From Solirubrobacterales bacterium (GTDB taxonomy: Bacteria; Actinomycetota; Thermoleophilia; Solirubrobacterales; Solirubrobacteraceae), in contig PLBZ01000089.1 in assembly GCA_003134675.1 (NCBI GenBank), forward strand, positions 2,467 through 22,166: a stretch of DNA of 19,700 nt, in the 5' to 3' direction. A program made the translations under genes and the position numbers. The notes below the pieces were generated by a model, which did not search any database, had not been told where the DNA came from, and saw nothing but the letters and a program-made list of their open reading frames with translations. Of this stretch, positions 7,142-16,024 are shown piece after piece (the stretch's first letter is position 1; every line of letters starts with the position of its first letter).

Positions 7142-8853
7142 CAGCGGCGATGAGTCGTCAGGGTGCGTTCGGCCTGCTCGGCCGTCACGTGGGGCCTCCT
7201 CGCCAGGAACGCCCGTGCCTCCGCGACGGCGTCCTCGCGGGCATAGCCCGCGGCGGCCGGAGCGGCGCGATGGCGGATCGAGACGGCGTCGACGATGCCG
7301 CAGCGCCAGCCATGCTCGCGGGCCAGGGCGGCCCAGTGCACGTCCAGGCCCCATCCCATCCGCAGCTCGGGGAACGGCAGCAGGACCGGGAAGGTGACGC
7401 TGGCAAAGGCCGTGACGGGGCCGATCTCGACAAAGCTCGTCTCCCGAACGATGCTGCCCGGACGCCTGCGGGTAACCGCCCACGCCGCGTGGGAGTCGAG
7501 CCGGTGGGCCGGCTGGGCCAGCGCCAGCGAGAAGCGCTCTGCGAGGAACAGGAAGCGGTCGAGAAAGCCGCGAGGCAGCAGCACGTCGTCGTCGACGAGC
7601 AGCAGCCAGTCGTAGTCTTGCATTGAAGACCCACCCACCCCACCACCCACCCCGACTAGCATCCGGTTGAGGTTCTCGAACTTCCCGAGATTTCCGGGCC
7701 CGTCCGTGTGCAGCTCTACCTCGTGACGGGAGTTCAGTAGCTCGGCGCGCATCGCCCGGGCCAGCGCGCGGTGCTCGGGGCGCTCGATACCGAGCACCAG
7801 CACTCGCCGCGAAGGCGGATCGCGTCGCGCCGCGATGTTCAGGCGAAAACGCAGGCCACTGGCAATCTCCCAAGCGTTCACCGCCTCGTCCTGCACGCCA
7901 CGGCGGAGGGCATCTACACCCCCGACCGTCCCGCTCGCGCCCGAGAGAAAGTCGTCGGTGTCCTGTGATGAGCCGTTAGCTGTGTTTCCTGGCGCTGTGT
8001 TTCCTGGTCCTTCGCGCAAACCCTCGCGCAGGCGCCCGACGCTGTGGGCCACCATCGTCAGACCAGCCGGGCAGCGGCGGCGCACCACGTGCCCCACGCA
8101 GCCCGCAAGCGTCAGCAGCTCGCGTCCCAGCGACGGCGCCTGCCCGCGCCGCGCGTCGAAGCGCCGCGCCGCGCGGCCCCGCGCGTGGGCGCCACGCGCG
8201 AGTGACGCGAGCTTTGCGTCCGCGCCCGCACGCCGATGCTCCACCGCCGCCCCCGCCACGTACATAACCCGCGCGCCAGGGGTCCGCGCGCGCATGCGTT
8301 CCTGCCACTCCTGCTCGTCGCCGGCGTGCTCGAGGGAGACCTCGAACGGACCCACTCGCTCCAGGGCGGCGCGGCGGATCGTCATGTTGGCACCCCATGC
8401 ATAGCGCGCGTCTGTGTCCTGTGGGCCCAGGTCCAGGGAGGTGATGGGGGGTCCCTCGCGACCGCAGGAGCGCAGCTTGGAACCCTCCAGGCGCACCTGG
8501 ATCGGGCCCGCGAACACGTCCACGTCAGGGTTGGCCGCGGCCGCGTCCAGCAGCGCCGCCAGCCACCCCGCGCTCACGCGCACGTCGTCATCGACGAATA
8601 CGACCAACTCACCGGTCGAGCGCTGCACTCCCGTATTGCGTGCCACGTTCAGGCCGAGCGGGCTGGGATGGGGCTCGTAACGGGCGCCGAGACGCTCCGC
8701 CAATGCGCGCGTCGCGGGCGAGGGCCCGGCATCGTCGATCACCAACACCTCGGCGCCGGCTGCATCTGCCTGGGGGCCGATCGAGACGAGCGCGACCTCC
8801 AGGTAGGAGAGACGCGCGCGGGTGGGGATGACGATCGAGGCTGCAGGAGGCAT
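7138..8853 (-). CDS. fusion of two GT2-like glycosyltransferase domains
   Basis: The 571-residue product starts at ATG 8853. Residues 1-235 are a standard GT2 (GT-A) domain: SIVIPTRARLSYLEVAL, VLVIDDAGPS (37-45), the metal-binding LVVFVDDDVRVS with DDD at 88-90, WGANMTIRRAALERVGPF, and a DEQEW acidic motif (179-183). A variable Gly/Asn/Ser-rich linker (about 280-345) carries a small duplication. Residues 350-571 form a second GT-A-like unit with its own LLLVDDDVLLPRGF (DDD 421-423), MGWGLDVHWAALAREHGWR (499-517) and a late IRHRAAP, a plausible metal-binding His. Two domains suggest two successive transfers, or one catalytic and one substrate-binding module. It is the first gene of the leftward unit, with its -10 box overlapping that of the divergent GT4. 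Most GT2 enzymes are about half this length. Confidence 0.88.
   Translation of the reverse strand: MPPAASIVIPTRARLSYLEVALVSIGPQADAAGAEVLVIDDAGPSPATRALAERLGARYEPHPSPLGLNVARNTGVQRSTGELVVFVDDDVRVSAGWLAALLDAAAANPDVDVFAGPIQVRLEGSKLRSCGREGPPITSLDLGPQDTDARYAWGANMTIRRAALERVGPFEVSLEHAGDEQEWQERMRARTPGARVMYVAGAAVEHRRAGADAKLASLARGAHARGRAARRFDARRGQAPSLGRELLTLAGCVGHVVRRRCPAGLTMVAHSVGRLREGLREGPGNTAPGNTANGSSQDTDDFLSGASGTVGGVDALRRGVQDEAVNAWEIASGLRFRLNIAARRDPPSRRVLVLGIERPEHRALARAMRAELLNSRHEVELHTDGPGNLGKFENLNRMLVGVGGGVGGSSMQDYDWLLLVDDDVLLPRGFLDRFLFLAERFSLALAQPAHRLDSHAAWAVTRRRPGSIVRETSFVEIGPVTAFASVTFPVLLPFPELRMGWGLDVHWAALAREHGWRCGIVDAVSIRHRAAPAAAGYAREDAVAEARAFLARRPHVTAEQAERTLTTHRRW
7979..8008. repeat. 15-bp tandem duplication in the GT2 linker
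   Basis: GCTGTGTTTCCTGGC is followed directly by the same 15 bases with only the last changed. The unit keeps the frame and encodes GNTAP then GNTAN in the linker between the two GT2 domains. Its composition is less GC-rich than the surroundings, and it looks like a recent slippage duplication in an unconstrained linker. Confidence 0.85.
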
Positions 8854-8864
8854 GACTGGCAGAG

Positions 8865-8870
8865 AGTCTA
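8865..8870 (-). promoter_or_regulatory. -10 box TAGACT for the leftward glycosyltransferase unit
   Basis: Minus-strand TAGACT fits TANNNT and ends 11 bases before the ATG at 8853. It shares its TA pair (8869-8870) with the opposite-facing box at 8869-8874, so one site could serve both units. Confidence 0.5.
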
Positions 8871-8874
8871 GGTT
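8869..8874 (+). promoter_or_regulatory. -10 box TAGGTT for the rightward unit
   Basis: TAGGTT fits TANNNT and ends 10 bases before the ATG at 8885. The two divergent start codons are only 31 bases apart, so both promoters must lie in this stretch; the shared TA is where they overlap. Confidence 0.5.
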
Positions 8875-8884
8875 TGATGGTGAG

Positions 8885-10003
8885 ATGGTCCTGTTCCTGC
8901 ACAACCGCTACCGCACCACGGGTGGCGAGGAGCGCGTGGTCGAAGACCTGCTGGCGCTGGTGCGCGTGCAGCTGGGAGAGCGGGTGGAGCTGCTGGGCAG
9001 GGACTCGGCGACGGTAGGCCGTGCTCGCGCCGCGGCCGGGCTGCTGCGAGGAGGCCTGGAACCCGAGGACGTGGCGCGCGCGGTGCGGCTGACCGGCGCG
9101 CGCGTGGTGCACGCGCACAACCTCAATCCAACGCTCGGCTGGCGCGCCTTGGCAGCTGCGCGTGCGGCCGGAGCGCGCGTCGTGTTGCACCTGCACCAGT
9201 ACCGGATGGTGTGCGCGATCGGCGTGTGCTTCACACGCGGGGCGCAGTGCACACGCTGCCATGGGCGCAACACCCTGCCGGGGGTGCGCCTGAACTGCCG
9301 CGCCAGCCTCCCCGAGGCGGCCGCTTACGGTGTGTCGCTGGCGCTGTGGCAGCGCCGTCTGGCCGAGCAGGCCGACGCGGTGATAGTGCCGAGTGTCTTT
9401 GCACGCGAGCGGCTGCGAGCGCTCGGCGCGCCGCTACCCTGGGAGCGTGTTCACGTGCTGGCCCCGCCGGTAGGAGCGGTGGCGGCTGAGTCGGGGGCGG
9501 CGTCGGGCGAGTATGCATTGGTTGTGTCGCGCCTGGCGGTCGAGAAGGGAGTGGATGTTGCGATCGAGGCCTGTCGGACCGTGAGCATGGCGTTGGTGAT
9601 CGCCGGCGAGGGACCCGAGCGAAACGCTCTGGAAGAACAGGTCGGCAGCTCAGACGTGCGCTTCGTCGGCCACGTCGACGATGCGCGGCTGACCGCGCTG
9701 CGCGCGGGAGCGGCGATTGCGCTGGTGCCTTCGCTCTCGGCCGAGACCTTCGGGCTGGCTGCGGCTGAGGCGATGGCGGCTGGCCTGCCGGTCGCCGCAA
9801 GCCGGGTGGGCGCACTCCCCGAGCTGCTCGATGAGGAGGATCTCGTTCCGCCGGGCGACGCGGGCGCGCTGGCGCTGGCGATCGGGCGCCTCGCGGGAGA
9901 CCGAGTCGCGGGCGCACGGGGACTCGAGCGCGTCAGAGCCCTGTGCGCACCGGACAGGGTAGCGGCGTCGCTGGCATCGATCTACGACGCGGCGACGCTC
10001 TAA
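8885..10003 (+). CDS. GT4 family glycosyltransferase with an N-domain cysteine cluster
   Basis: From ATG 8885 the product has 372 residues (MVLFLHNRYRTTGGEERVVE, a familiar N-terminus for cluster GT4 enzymes). The acceptor half includes VVHAHNLNPTLGW (74-86) and LHLHQYRMVC. Next come Cys110, Cys115, Cys122, Cys125 and Cys138, with a CTRC pair, which may bind zinc or form a structural knot. The donor half has ALVVSRLAVEKGVDVAIEA (211-229), IAGEGPERNAL (239-249), and EX7E at E287 and E295 in SAETFGLAAAEAMAAGLPV. All key residues for a retaining transferase are present. The frame is open upstream to 8822, but ATG 8885 fits the family N-terminus and sits 10 bases after a -10 box. It heads the rightward unit and should act at the cytoplasmic membrane face; its substrate is unknown. 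Confidence 0.92.
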   Translation: MVLFLHNRYRTTGGEERVVEDLLALVRVQLGERVELLGRDSATVGRARAAAGLLRGGLEPEDVARAVRLTGARVVHAHNLNPTLGWRALAAARAAGARVVLHLHQYRMVCAIGVCFTRGAQCTRCHGRNTLPGVRLNCRASLPEAAAYGVSLALWQRRLAEQADAVIVPSVFARERLRALGAPLPWERVHVLAPPVGAVAAESGAASGEYALVVSRLAVEKGVDVAIEACRTVSMALVIAGEGPERNALEEQVGSSDVRFVGHVDDARLTALRAGAAIALVPSLSAETFGLAAAEAMAAGLPVAASRVGALPELLDEEDLVPPGDAGALALAIGRLAGDRVAGARGLERVRALCAPDRVAASLASIYDAATL

Positions 10004-10008
10004 AGACC

Positions 10009-10014
10009 TAAGCT
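10009..10014 (+). promoter_or_regulatory. -10 box TAAGCT, probable leaderless promoter of the Gmd paralogue
   Basis: TAAGCT fits TANNNT and lies seven bases before the GTG at 10022, just after the upstream stop (10001-10003). The intervening bases CCGGGCC contain no ribosome site. Expected start of the transcript is 10021-10022. Confidence 0.5.
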
Positions 10015-10021
10015 CCGGGCC

Positions 10022-11017
10022 GTGTCCCCAGCTACAACCACGAGCCGTCGGGCCCTGGTGACGGGCATCACCGGCCAGGACGGATCGTTTCTGGCTGAGC
10101 TGCTGCTGGAGCACGACTATCGCGTCACCGGCATCGTGCGCGGCGCGCTCGACGGATCGCTCGGCGCCACCGAGCACCTGCGTGAGCAGATCGACCTCGT
10201 ACATGGCAACCTGCTCGATTCCAGCTCCCTGCGGGCGGCGATCGAGAAGAGCCGGCCAAGTGAGATCTACCACCTGGCCGCGCCCTCGTTCGTACCGAGC
10301 TCCTGGGAGCTACCCCTCCAGACGCTCCGCGCGATCGTGGACTCCACCGCGGCGATCCTTCAGGCAGTGCGTGAGCTCGCCCCCGACGCGCGCGTGCTTG
10401 TGCCCGCTTCCGGTGCGATGTTCGGCGAGACGATCGAGAGCCCGCAACGTGAGGACACGCCGTGTCGCCCGGCGTCGCCTTACGGGATCGCCAAGCTCGC
10501 CGGGCACCAGCTGCTCGGCGCGCTGCGCACCCACGACGGCCTACACCTCAGCTCTGCAATCCTCTACAACCACGAGTCCGAGCGCCGGCCGGAGCGGTTC
10601 GTGACGCGCAGGATCACGCGGGGGGTGGCCGCGATCGCGCTCGGATTGAGAGAGGATCTGACGCTGGGCGACCTGCAGGCGGTACGCGATTGGTCGTTTG
10701 CCGGCGACATCGTGCGCGGCGCCTGGCTGATGCTCCAGCAGGAGCATCCTGACGACTACGTGCTGGCGAGCGGCGTGCCGCACACCGTTGGGGAGTTCGC
10801 GCAGAGCGCGTTCGCGTGCGTGGATCTGGATGCCGAGCGCTACCTGCGCTCCGATCCAGCGCTGGTGCGCCCCTCGGAGAGCACGCTGAGCGTCGGCGAT
10901 CCGAGCAAGGCCCGCGAGCGCCTGGGGTGGGAGCCGCGCGTCTCCTTTGCGGAGCTCATCGAGCGCATGGTGCGGGCCGACCTGCGCTCGTTAGAAGCGC
11001 AGACGGGTAAGCCATAG
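10022..11017 (+). CDS. GDP-mannose 4,6-dehydratase-like protein with altered catalytic site
   Basis: The 331-residue extended short-chain dehydrogenase starts at GTG 10022. It keeps the Gmd-type NADP site [16 protein letters not shown] (15-30), IYHLAAPSFV, Y154-x3-K158 in SPYGIAK, and the Gmd signature NHESERRPERFVTRRITRG. Where Gmd enzymes have S/T-S-E-[LM]-[FY]-G, this protein reads S130-G131-A132-M-F-G, so the catalytic Glu is Ala. The canonical paralogue at 14082-15056 has S-S-S-E-M-F-G. By analogy with Gmd chemistry, losing the Glu base should block or change the dehydratase step. It may instead reduce or otherwise handle the 4-keto intermediate, as the Rmd reductase does in GDP-D-rhamnose synthesis, or be a non-catalytic partner of Gmd. 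It lies 18 bases after the GT4 and 13 before the dehydrogenase gene. The fold is secure; the reaction is open. Confidence 0.88.
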   Translation: MSPATTTSRRALVTGITGQDGSFLAELLLEHDYRVTGIVRGALDGSLGATEHLREQIDLVHGNLLDSSSLRAAIEKSRPSEIYHLAAPSFVPSSWELPLQTLRAIVDSTAAILQAVRELAPDARVLVPASGAMFGETIESPQREDTPCRPASPYGIAKLAGHQLLGALRTHDGLHLSSAILYNHESERRPERFVTRRITRGVAAIALGLREDLTLGDLQAVRDWSFAGDIVRGAWLMLQQEHPDDYVLASGVPHTVGEFAQSAFACVDLDAERYLRSDPALVRPSESTLSVGDPSKARERLGWEPRVSFAELIERMVRADLRSLEAQTGKP

Positions 11018-11020
11018 ACT
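11015..11020 (+). promoter_or_regulatory. -10 box TAGACT before the UDP-sugar dehydrogenase
   Basis: TAGACT fits TANNNT, 10 bases before the ATG at 11031. Its first three bases are the TAG stop codon of the preceding gene. No purine-rich ribosome site is visible in GCCCGGCGTC, so the gene may have its own near-leaderless transcript as well as read-through. Confidence 0.45.
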
Positions 11021-11030
11021 GCCCGGCGTC

Positions 11031-12281
11031 ATGACGACGATCGGTGTGATCGGGCTGGGCTATGTGGGTTTGCCGCTTGCGGTGGCGTTCGCCGGGGAGG
11101 GCTGCGACGTGGTCGCGGTCGACGTCGACCAGCGCAAGATCGACGCGATCCAGGCCGGGACCTCCTACATCGAGGACGTTCCCGACGCCGCGCTCGGAGC
11201 GGTGGCACAGCTCATCCACGCGACCACGCGCTACGCCGACCTGGCCAGGGCCGACGCCGTCCTGATCTGCGTGCCGACGCCGCTGACGCGCAACCGCGAG
11301 CCCGACCTCGGGCCGCTGATCGACTCCACCCGCGCGCTCGCGGAGGTCCTGCAGGCCGGTCAGCTGGTGGTGCTCGAGTCCACCACCTACCCTGGCACCA
11401 CCCGCGAGCGCGTCGCTCCGCTGCTGGAAGAGTCTGGGCTGGCGGCCGGAGGAGATTTCCACCTGGCGTTCTCGCCCGAGCGCGTGGACCCCGGCCGCAC
11501 CGATTTCACGCTGCGCAATACCCCCAAGGTAGTGGGTGGCTTGACGGCGGCTTGCGCGGAGCGCGCGCAGGAGATCTACGGGCTGGTGTGCGATCACCTG
11601 GTAGAGGTCTCGAGCCCCGAGGCGGCAGAGCTGACCAAGCTGCTGGAGAACATCTTCCGTTCGGTCAATATCGCGCTGGTCAATGAGCTGGCGATGCTGA
11701 CCGATCGTATGGGGATCGATATCTGGGAGGTTGTGGACGCTGCGGCCAGCAAGCCGTATGGGTTCATGCGCTTTGAGCCCGGTCCCGGGATGGGCGGGCA
11801 TTGCCTGCCGGTCGACCCGTTTTATCTGAGCTGGCGCGCACGGGAGTTCGATATGACCACCGAGTTCATCGAGCTCGCGGGGAAGGTCAACCAGCAGATG
11901 CCCTATCACTGCGTCGCGAAGGTCGAGCGTGCCCTAAACGATGCGGGGTTGCCGGTCAAGGGTGCCCGTATCGCGGTGCTCGGTGTCAGCTATAAGCCCG
12001 GTGTCGGCGACGTTCGTGAGTCCCCCGCGCTGAAGATCCTCACGCTGCTACAGGCCCTGGGAGCAGAGATCCGCTACCACGACCCGCACGTGCCCTCGCT
12101 ACCCGAGTTCGAGCTGGAAAGCCAGCCGCTGGAGCAGGCCCTCGACGACGCCGACCTCACGCTGATCGTCACCGCCCACCCCAGCATTGACCACGACACC
12201 ATCGCCCAGCACGCCCGCCTGCTGATCGACCTGCGCGGCGTCACACGTGGCACACACGCCAGCAACATCATCCGCCTATGA
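11031..12281 (+). CDS. wbpA: UDP-N-acetylhexosamine 6-dehydrogenase (WbpA/WecC type)
   Basis: The 416-residue product spans all three domains of a nucleotide-sugar 6-dehydrogenase. The NAD site is IGVIGLGYVGLPLAVAFAG (4-22) with Asp31/Asp33 after the second strand. The middle shows ICVPTPLTRNREPDLG, VLESTTYPGTT, FSPERVDPG and K204/N208 in ELTKLLENIFRSVNIALVNE. The catalytic Cys258 lies in GPGMGGHCLPVDPFYLSW. The C-terminus has VLGVSYKPGVGDVRESPALKI. The NREPDL, SPERVDPG and GGHCLPVDPFYLSW motifs fit WbpA-type enzymes, which oxidise UDP-GlcNAc to the uronic acid, better than UDP-glucose dehydrogenase. UDP-ManNAc (WecC) is the main alternative. The next gene overlaps as ATGA and encodes an acyltransferase, and an aminotransferase follows on the other strand, as in WbpA-D-E sets. 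No WbpB-like oxidase is in the window. Confidence 0.93.
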   Translation: MTTIGVIGLGYVGLPLAVAFAGEGCDVVAVDVDQRKIDAIQAGTSYIEDVPDAALGAVAQLIHATTRYADLARADAVLICVPTPLTRNREPDLGPLIDSTRALAEVLQAGQLVVLESTTYPGTTRERVAPLLEESGLAAGGDFHLAFSPERVDPGRTDFTLRNTPKVVGGLTAACAERAQEIYGLVCDHLVEVSSPEAAELTKLLENIFRSVNIALVNELAMLTDRMGIDIWEVVDAAASKPYGFMRFEPGPGMGGHCLPVDPFYLSWRAREFDMTTEFIELAGKVNQQMPYHCVAKVERALNDAGLPVKGARIAVLGVSYKPGVGDVRESPALKILTLLQALGAEIRYHDPHVPSLPEFELESQPLEQALDDADLTLIVTAHPSIDHDTIAQHARLLIDLRGVTRGTHASNIIRL

Positions 12282-12991
12282 GCGCGCTGGGCGCCGATCC
12301 GCGCGCGCCCGGGCTGATGCTCGGGGAGGATGTCCAGATTGGGAGGCGCGTGTCGTTCGGCGCTCATGTGGTGGTGCACGACGGCACCAGGATCGGCGAC
12401 GGGTGCGTGATCGAGGATCACGCGGTACTCGGTAAGCGCCCGCGACTTGCCCCCGGCTCCTCTGCTGTGGGCGAGGTCAACCGGCTGGAGCTGAGCAAGG
12501 ACGTGAAGGTCTGCTCCGGCGCGGTGGTTTTCGCTGGCGCTCAGGTGCAGGAGGGAGCGATCCTCGGCGACCAGTGCTTCGTGCGCGAGCGCTCGCGGAT
12601 CGGCCCCGGCTCGGTGATCGGACGAGGGAGCGTGGTCGACAACGACGTCTTGGTGGGCGCTCGTGTACGGGTGCAGACGAACGTTTACCTGACTGCAGGG
12701 ACAGTGGTCGAGGACGACGTGTTCGTCGGTCCGGGTGCCACTACGACCAACGACGACACGATGGGCCGTCACGGCTCGGAGGCTCCCTTGCGGGGCGCCA
12801 CCCTGCGGCGCGCATGTCGTGTGGGCGGGGGCGCCGTGCTCACTCCGGGCGTGGAGATCGGCGAGGAGGCGTTCGTGGCCGCGGGAGCCGTTGTCACACG
12901 CGACGTCACCGCGCGCGCGGTGGTCGTGGGAGTACCGGCTTGTGTCGTGCGCGAGGTCCCGGACGAGGACTTGCTGGAGCGCTGGCGCTAG
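12278..12991 (+). CDS. left-handed beta-helix (hexapeptide) acyltransferase, WbpD/WlbB-like
   Basis: The 237-residue product starts at ATG 12278, overlapping the dehydrogenase stop as ATGA, so translation is probably coupled. Nearly the whole protein is hexapeptide repeats of the [LIV]-G-x4 type: GEDVQIGRRVSFGAHVVV, GTRIGDGCVIEDHAVLG, GAILGDQCFVRERSRIGPGS, VIGRGSVVDNDVLVGARV, VVEDDVFVGPGATTTNDD, then RVGGGAVLTPGVEIGEEAF and AAGAVVTRDV near the end. Such trimers use acetyl- or acyl-CoA to N-acylate amino sugars on UDP or dTDP carriers in the cytoplasm. Its place between the WbpA-type dehydrogenase and a convergent DegT aminotransferase suggests acylation of the amino group added by that enzyme. 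Its TAG stop lies in a CTAG palindrome that is also the stop of the convergent gene. The exact acyl group and sugar are not visible. Confidence 0.88.
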   Translation: MSALGADPRAPGLMLGEDVQIGRRVSFGAHVVVHDGTRIGDGCVIEDHAVLGKRPRLAPGSSAVGEVNRLELSKDVKVCSGAVVFAGAQVQEGAILGDQCFVRERSRIGPGSVIGRGSVVDNDVLVGARVRVQTNVYLTAGTVVEDDVFVGPGATTTNDDTMGRHGSEAPLRGATLRRACRVGGGAVLTPGVEIGEEAFVAAGAVVTRDVTARAVVVGVPACVVREVPDEDLLERWR

Positions 12992-14070
12992 GCGGCGCGG
13001 CGGACGGCCGCGAGGACCTCCTCGGCTTGCTCTCTGGTGAGCACCGGACTCATGGGGATCGCCAGATGGTCGGCGGCTACGCGCTCGGTAGCGGGCAGCT
13101 GGACATTTCCGGCCCATTGGCCCATCGGCGCCTGCAGGTGCACGGGGGTGCGGTAGTAGGCCTTGCGGCCGACGCCAGCATCCGCCAGGGCGGCTTCGAT
13201 GCGCACGATCTGTGGGTGCGAGATGACATACAGATGCCACGCCGGCGCGGAGCCAGCGACCGGTTTGGGCAGCGTGACAAGCTCCCCGAGCCCGGCCTCT
13301 TCGTAGTGCTCCGCTGCTTGCCTGCGTCCGTCGGCCCAGGCGTCTAGGTGAGGGAGCTGTACGCGCAGGACAGCGGCTTGTAGCTCGTCCAAGCGCGAGT
13401 TGTAGCCGATCTGCTGATAAGTGACCTTGTCTCGAGAGCCGTGGAAGCGCAGCACCCGTGCTCGTTCGGCGATCTGCTCATCAGAGGTGGTGATGATCCC
13501 GCCGTCGCCGAAGCACCCGAGGTTCTTTGACGGAAAGAACGAGAACGTCGCCGCGGTTCCAAGCGCCCCCGGCCGCCCGGTTGTGCAGATCGAACCGGCG
13601 GCTTGGGCGGCGTCCTCGAGCACCGGCACGCCGAGTTGTTGTATCTCGGCGACAGGGGCGACGTTGCCGAACAGGTGCACGGCGATCACTGCCTTGGTCC
13701 GCGGCGTGAGCGCCGCGCGCACGGTCTCGGCGGTCACGCAGTACGTGTCCGGATCGACGTCGCAGAACACCGGCGTGGCGCCGGTCGGCGGAATCGCCTC
13801 GGCGGAGGCATAGAACGTAAAGGACGGCACAATGACCTCATCGCCGGGTCCTATGCCCATCGCGCGTAGGGCGATCGTGATCGCCTCTGTCCCGTTGGCG
13901 ACACCTACTGCGTGAGAGGTGCCGCAGTATTCGGCGAACTCCCGCTCAAACGCCTGGACCTCTGGGCCCAGGATGTAACGCTCTGAGTCAAGCACCCTGT
14001 TCACAGCAGCACGCAGCTGCTCACGTAAGGCAGTCAACGGAGCCGAGGTATCAAACAGGGGCACCGTCAT
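12988..14070 (-). CDS. DegT/DnrJ/EryC1/StrS-type sugar aminotransferase
   Basis: The 360-residue product starts at ATG 14070, 11 bases after the gmd stop. It has the full PLP fold type I pattern: ANGTEAITIALRAMGIGPGD (59-78), GDEVIVPSFTFYASAEA, the PLP-ring Asp in LEDAAQAAGS (Asp153), and the Schiff-base Lys182 in FSFFPSKNLGCFGDGG. HGSRDKVTYQQIGYNSRLDE followed by LQAAVLRVQLPHLD resembles 3-aminotransferases of the WbpE/QdtB kind more than 4-aminotransferases. Position gives two readings. Next to gmd it could use a GDP-4-keto-6-deoxy sugar, as perosamine synthase does. Facing the WbpA-type dehydrogenase and acyltransferase it could make a 3-amino-uronic acid. The motif resemblance favours the second, but this is inference. 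It is the last gene of the leftward unit. Confidence 0.92.
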   Translation of the reverse strand: MTVPLFDTSAPLTALREQLRAAVNRVLDSERYILGPEVQAFEREFAEYCGTSHAVGVANGTEAITIALRAMGIGPGDEVIVPSFTFYASAEAIPPTGATPVFCDVDPDTYCVTAETVRAALTPRTKAVIAVHLFGNVAPVAEIQQLGVPVLEDAAQAAGSICTTGRPGALGTAATFSFFPSKNLGCFGDGGIITTSDEQIAERARVLRFHGSRDKVTYQQIGYNSRLDELQAAVLRVQLPHLDAWADGRRQAAEHYEEAGLGELVTLPKPVAGSAPAWHLYVISHPQIVRIEAALADAGVGRKAYYRTPVHLQAPMGQWAGNVQLPATERVAADHLAIPMSPVLTREQAEEVLAAVRRAA

Positions 14071-14081
14071 TGGGTTGTTCT

Positions 14082-16020
<1,939 letters not shown>

Positions 16021-16024
<4 letters not shown>

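Noticed and set aside
7142..7873. 244-codon upstream extension of the middle GT4 frame
   Set aside because: It overlaps the second GT2-like domain in another frame; GTG 7141 gives the family N-terminus and a GTGA overlap.
10956..11909. 317-codon minus-strand open frame
   Set aside because: It lies opposite the well-supported UDP-sugar dehydrogenase gene, shows no family motif, and is the usual antisense artefact of GC-rich codon bias.
12074..13240. 388-codon minus-strand open frame
   Set aside because: It runs opposite the acyltransferase and parts of the dehydrogenase and aminotransferase genes, is rich in His/Arg/Ser, and has no recognisable domain.
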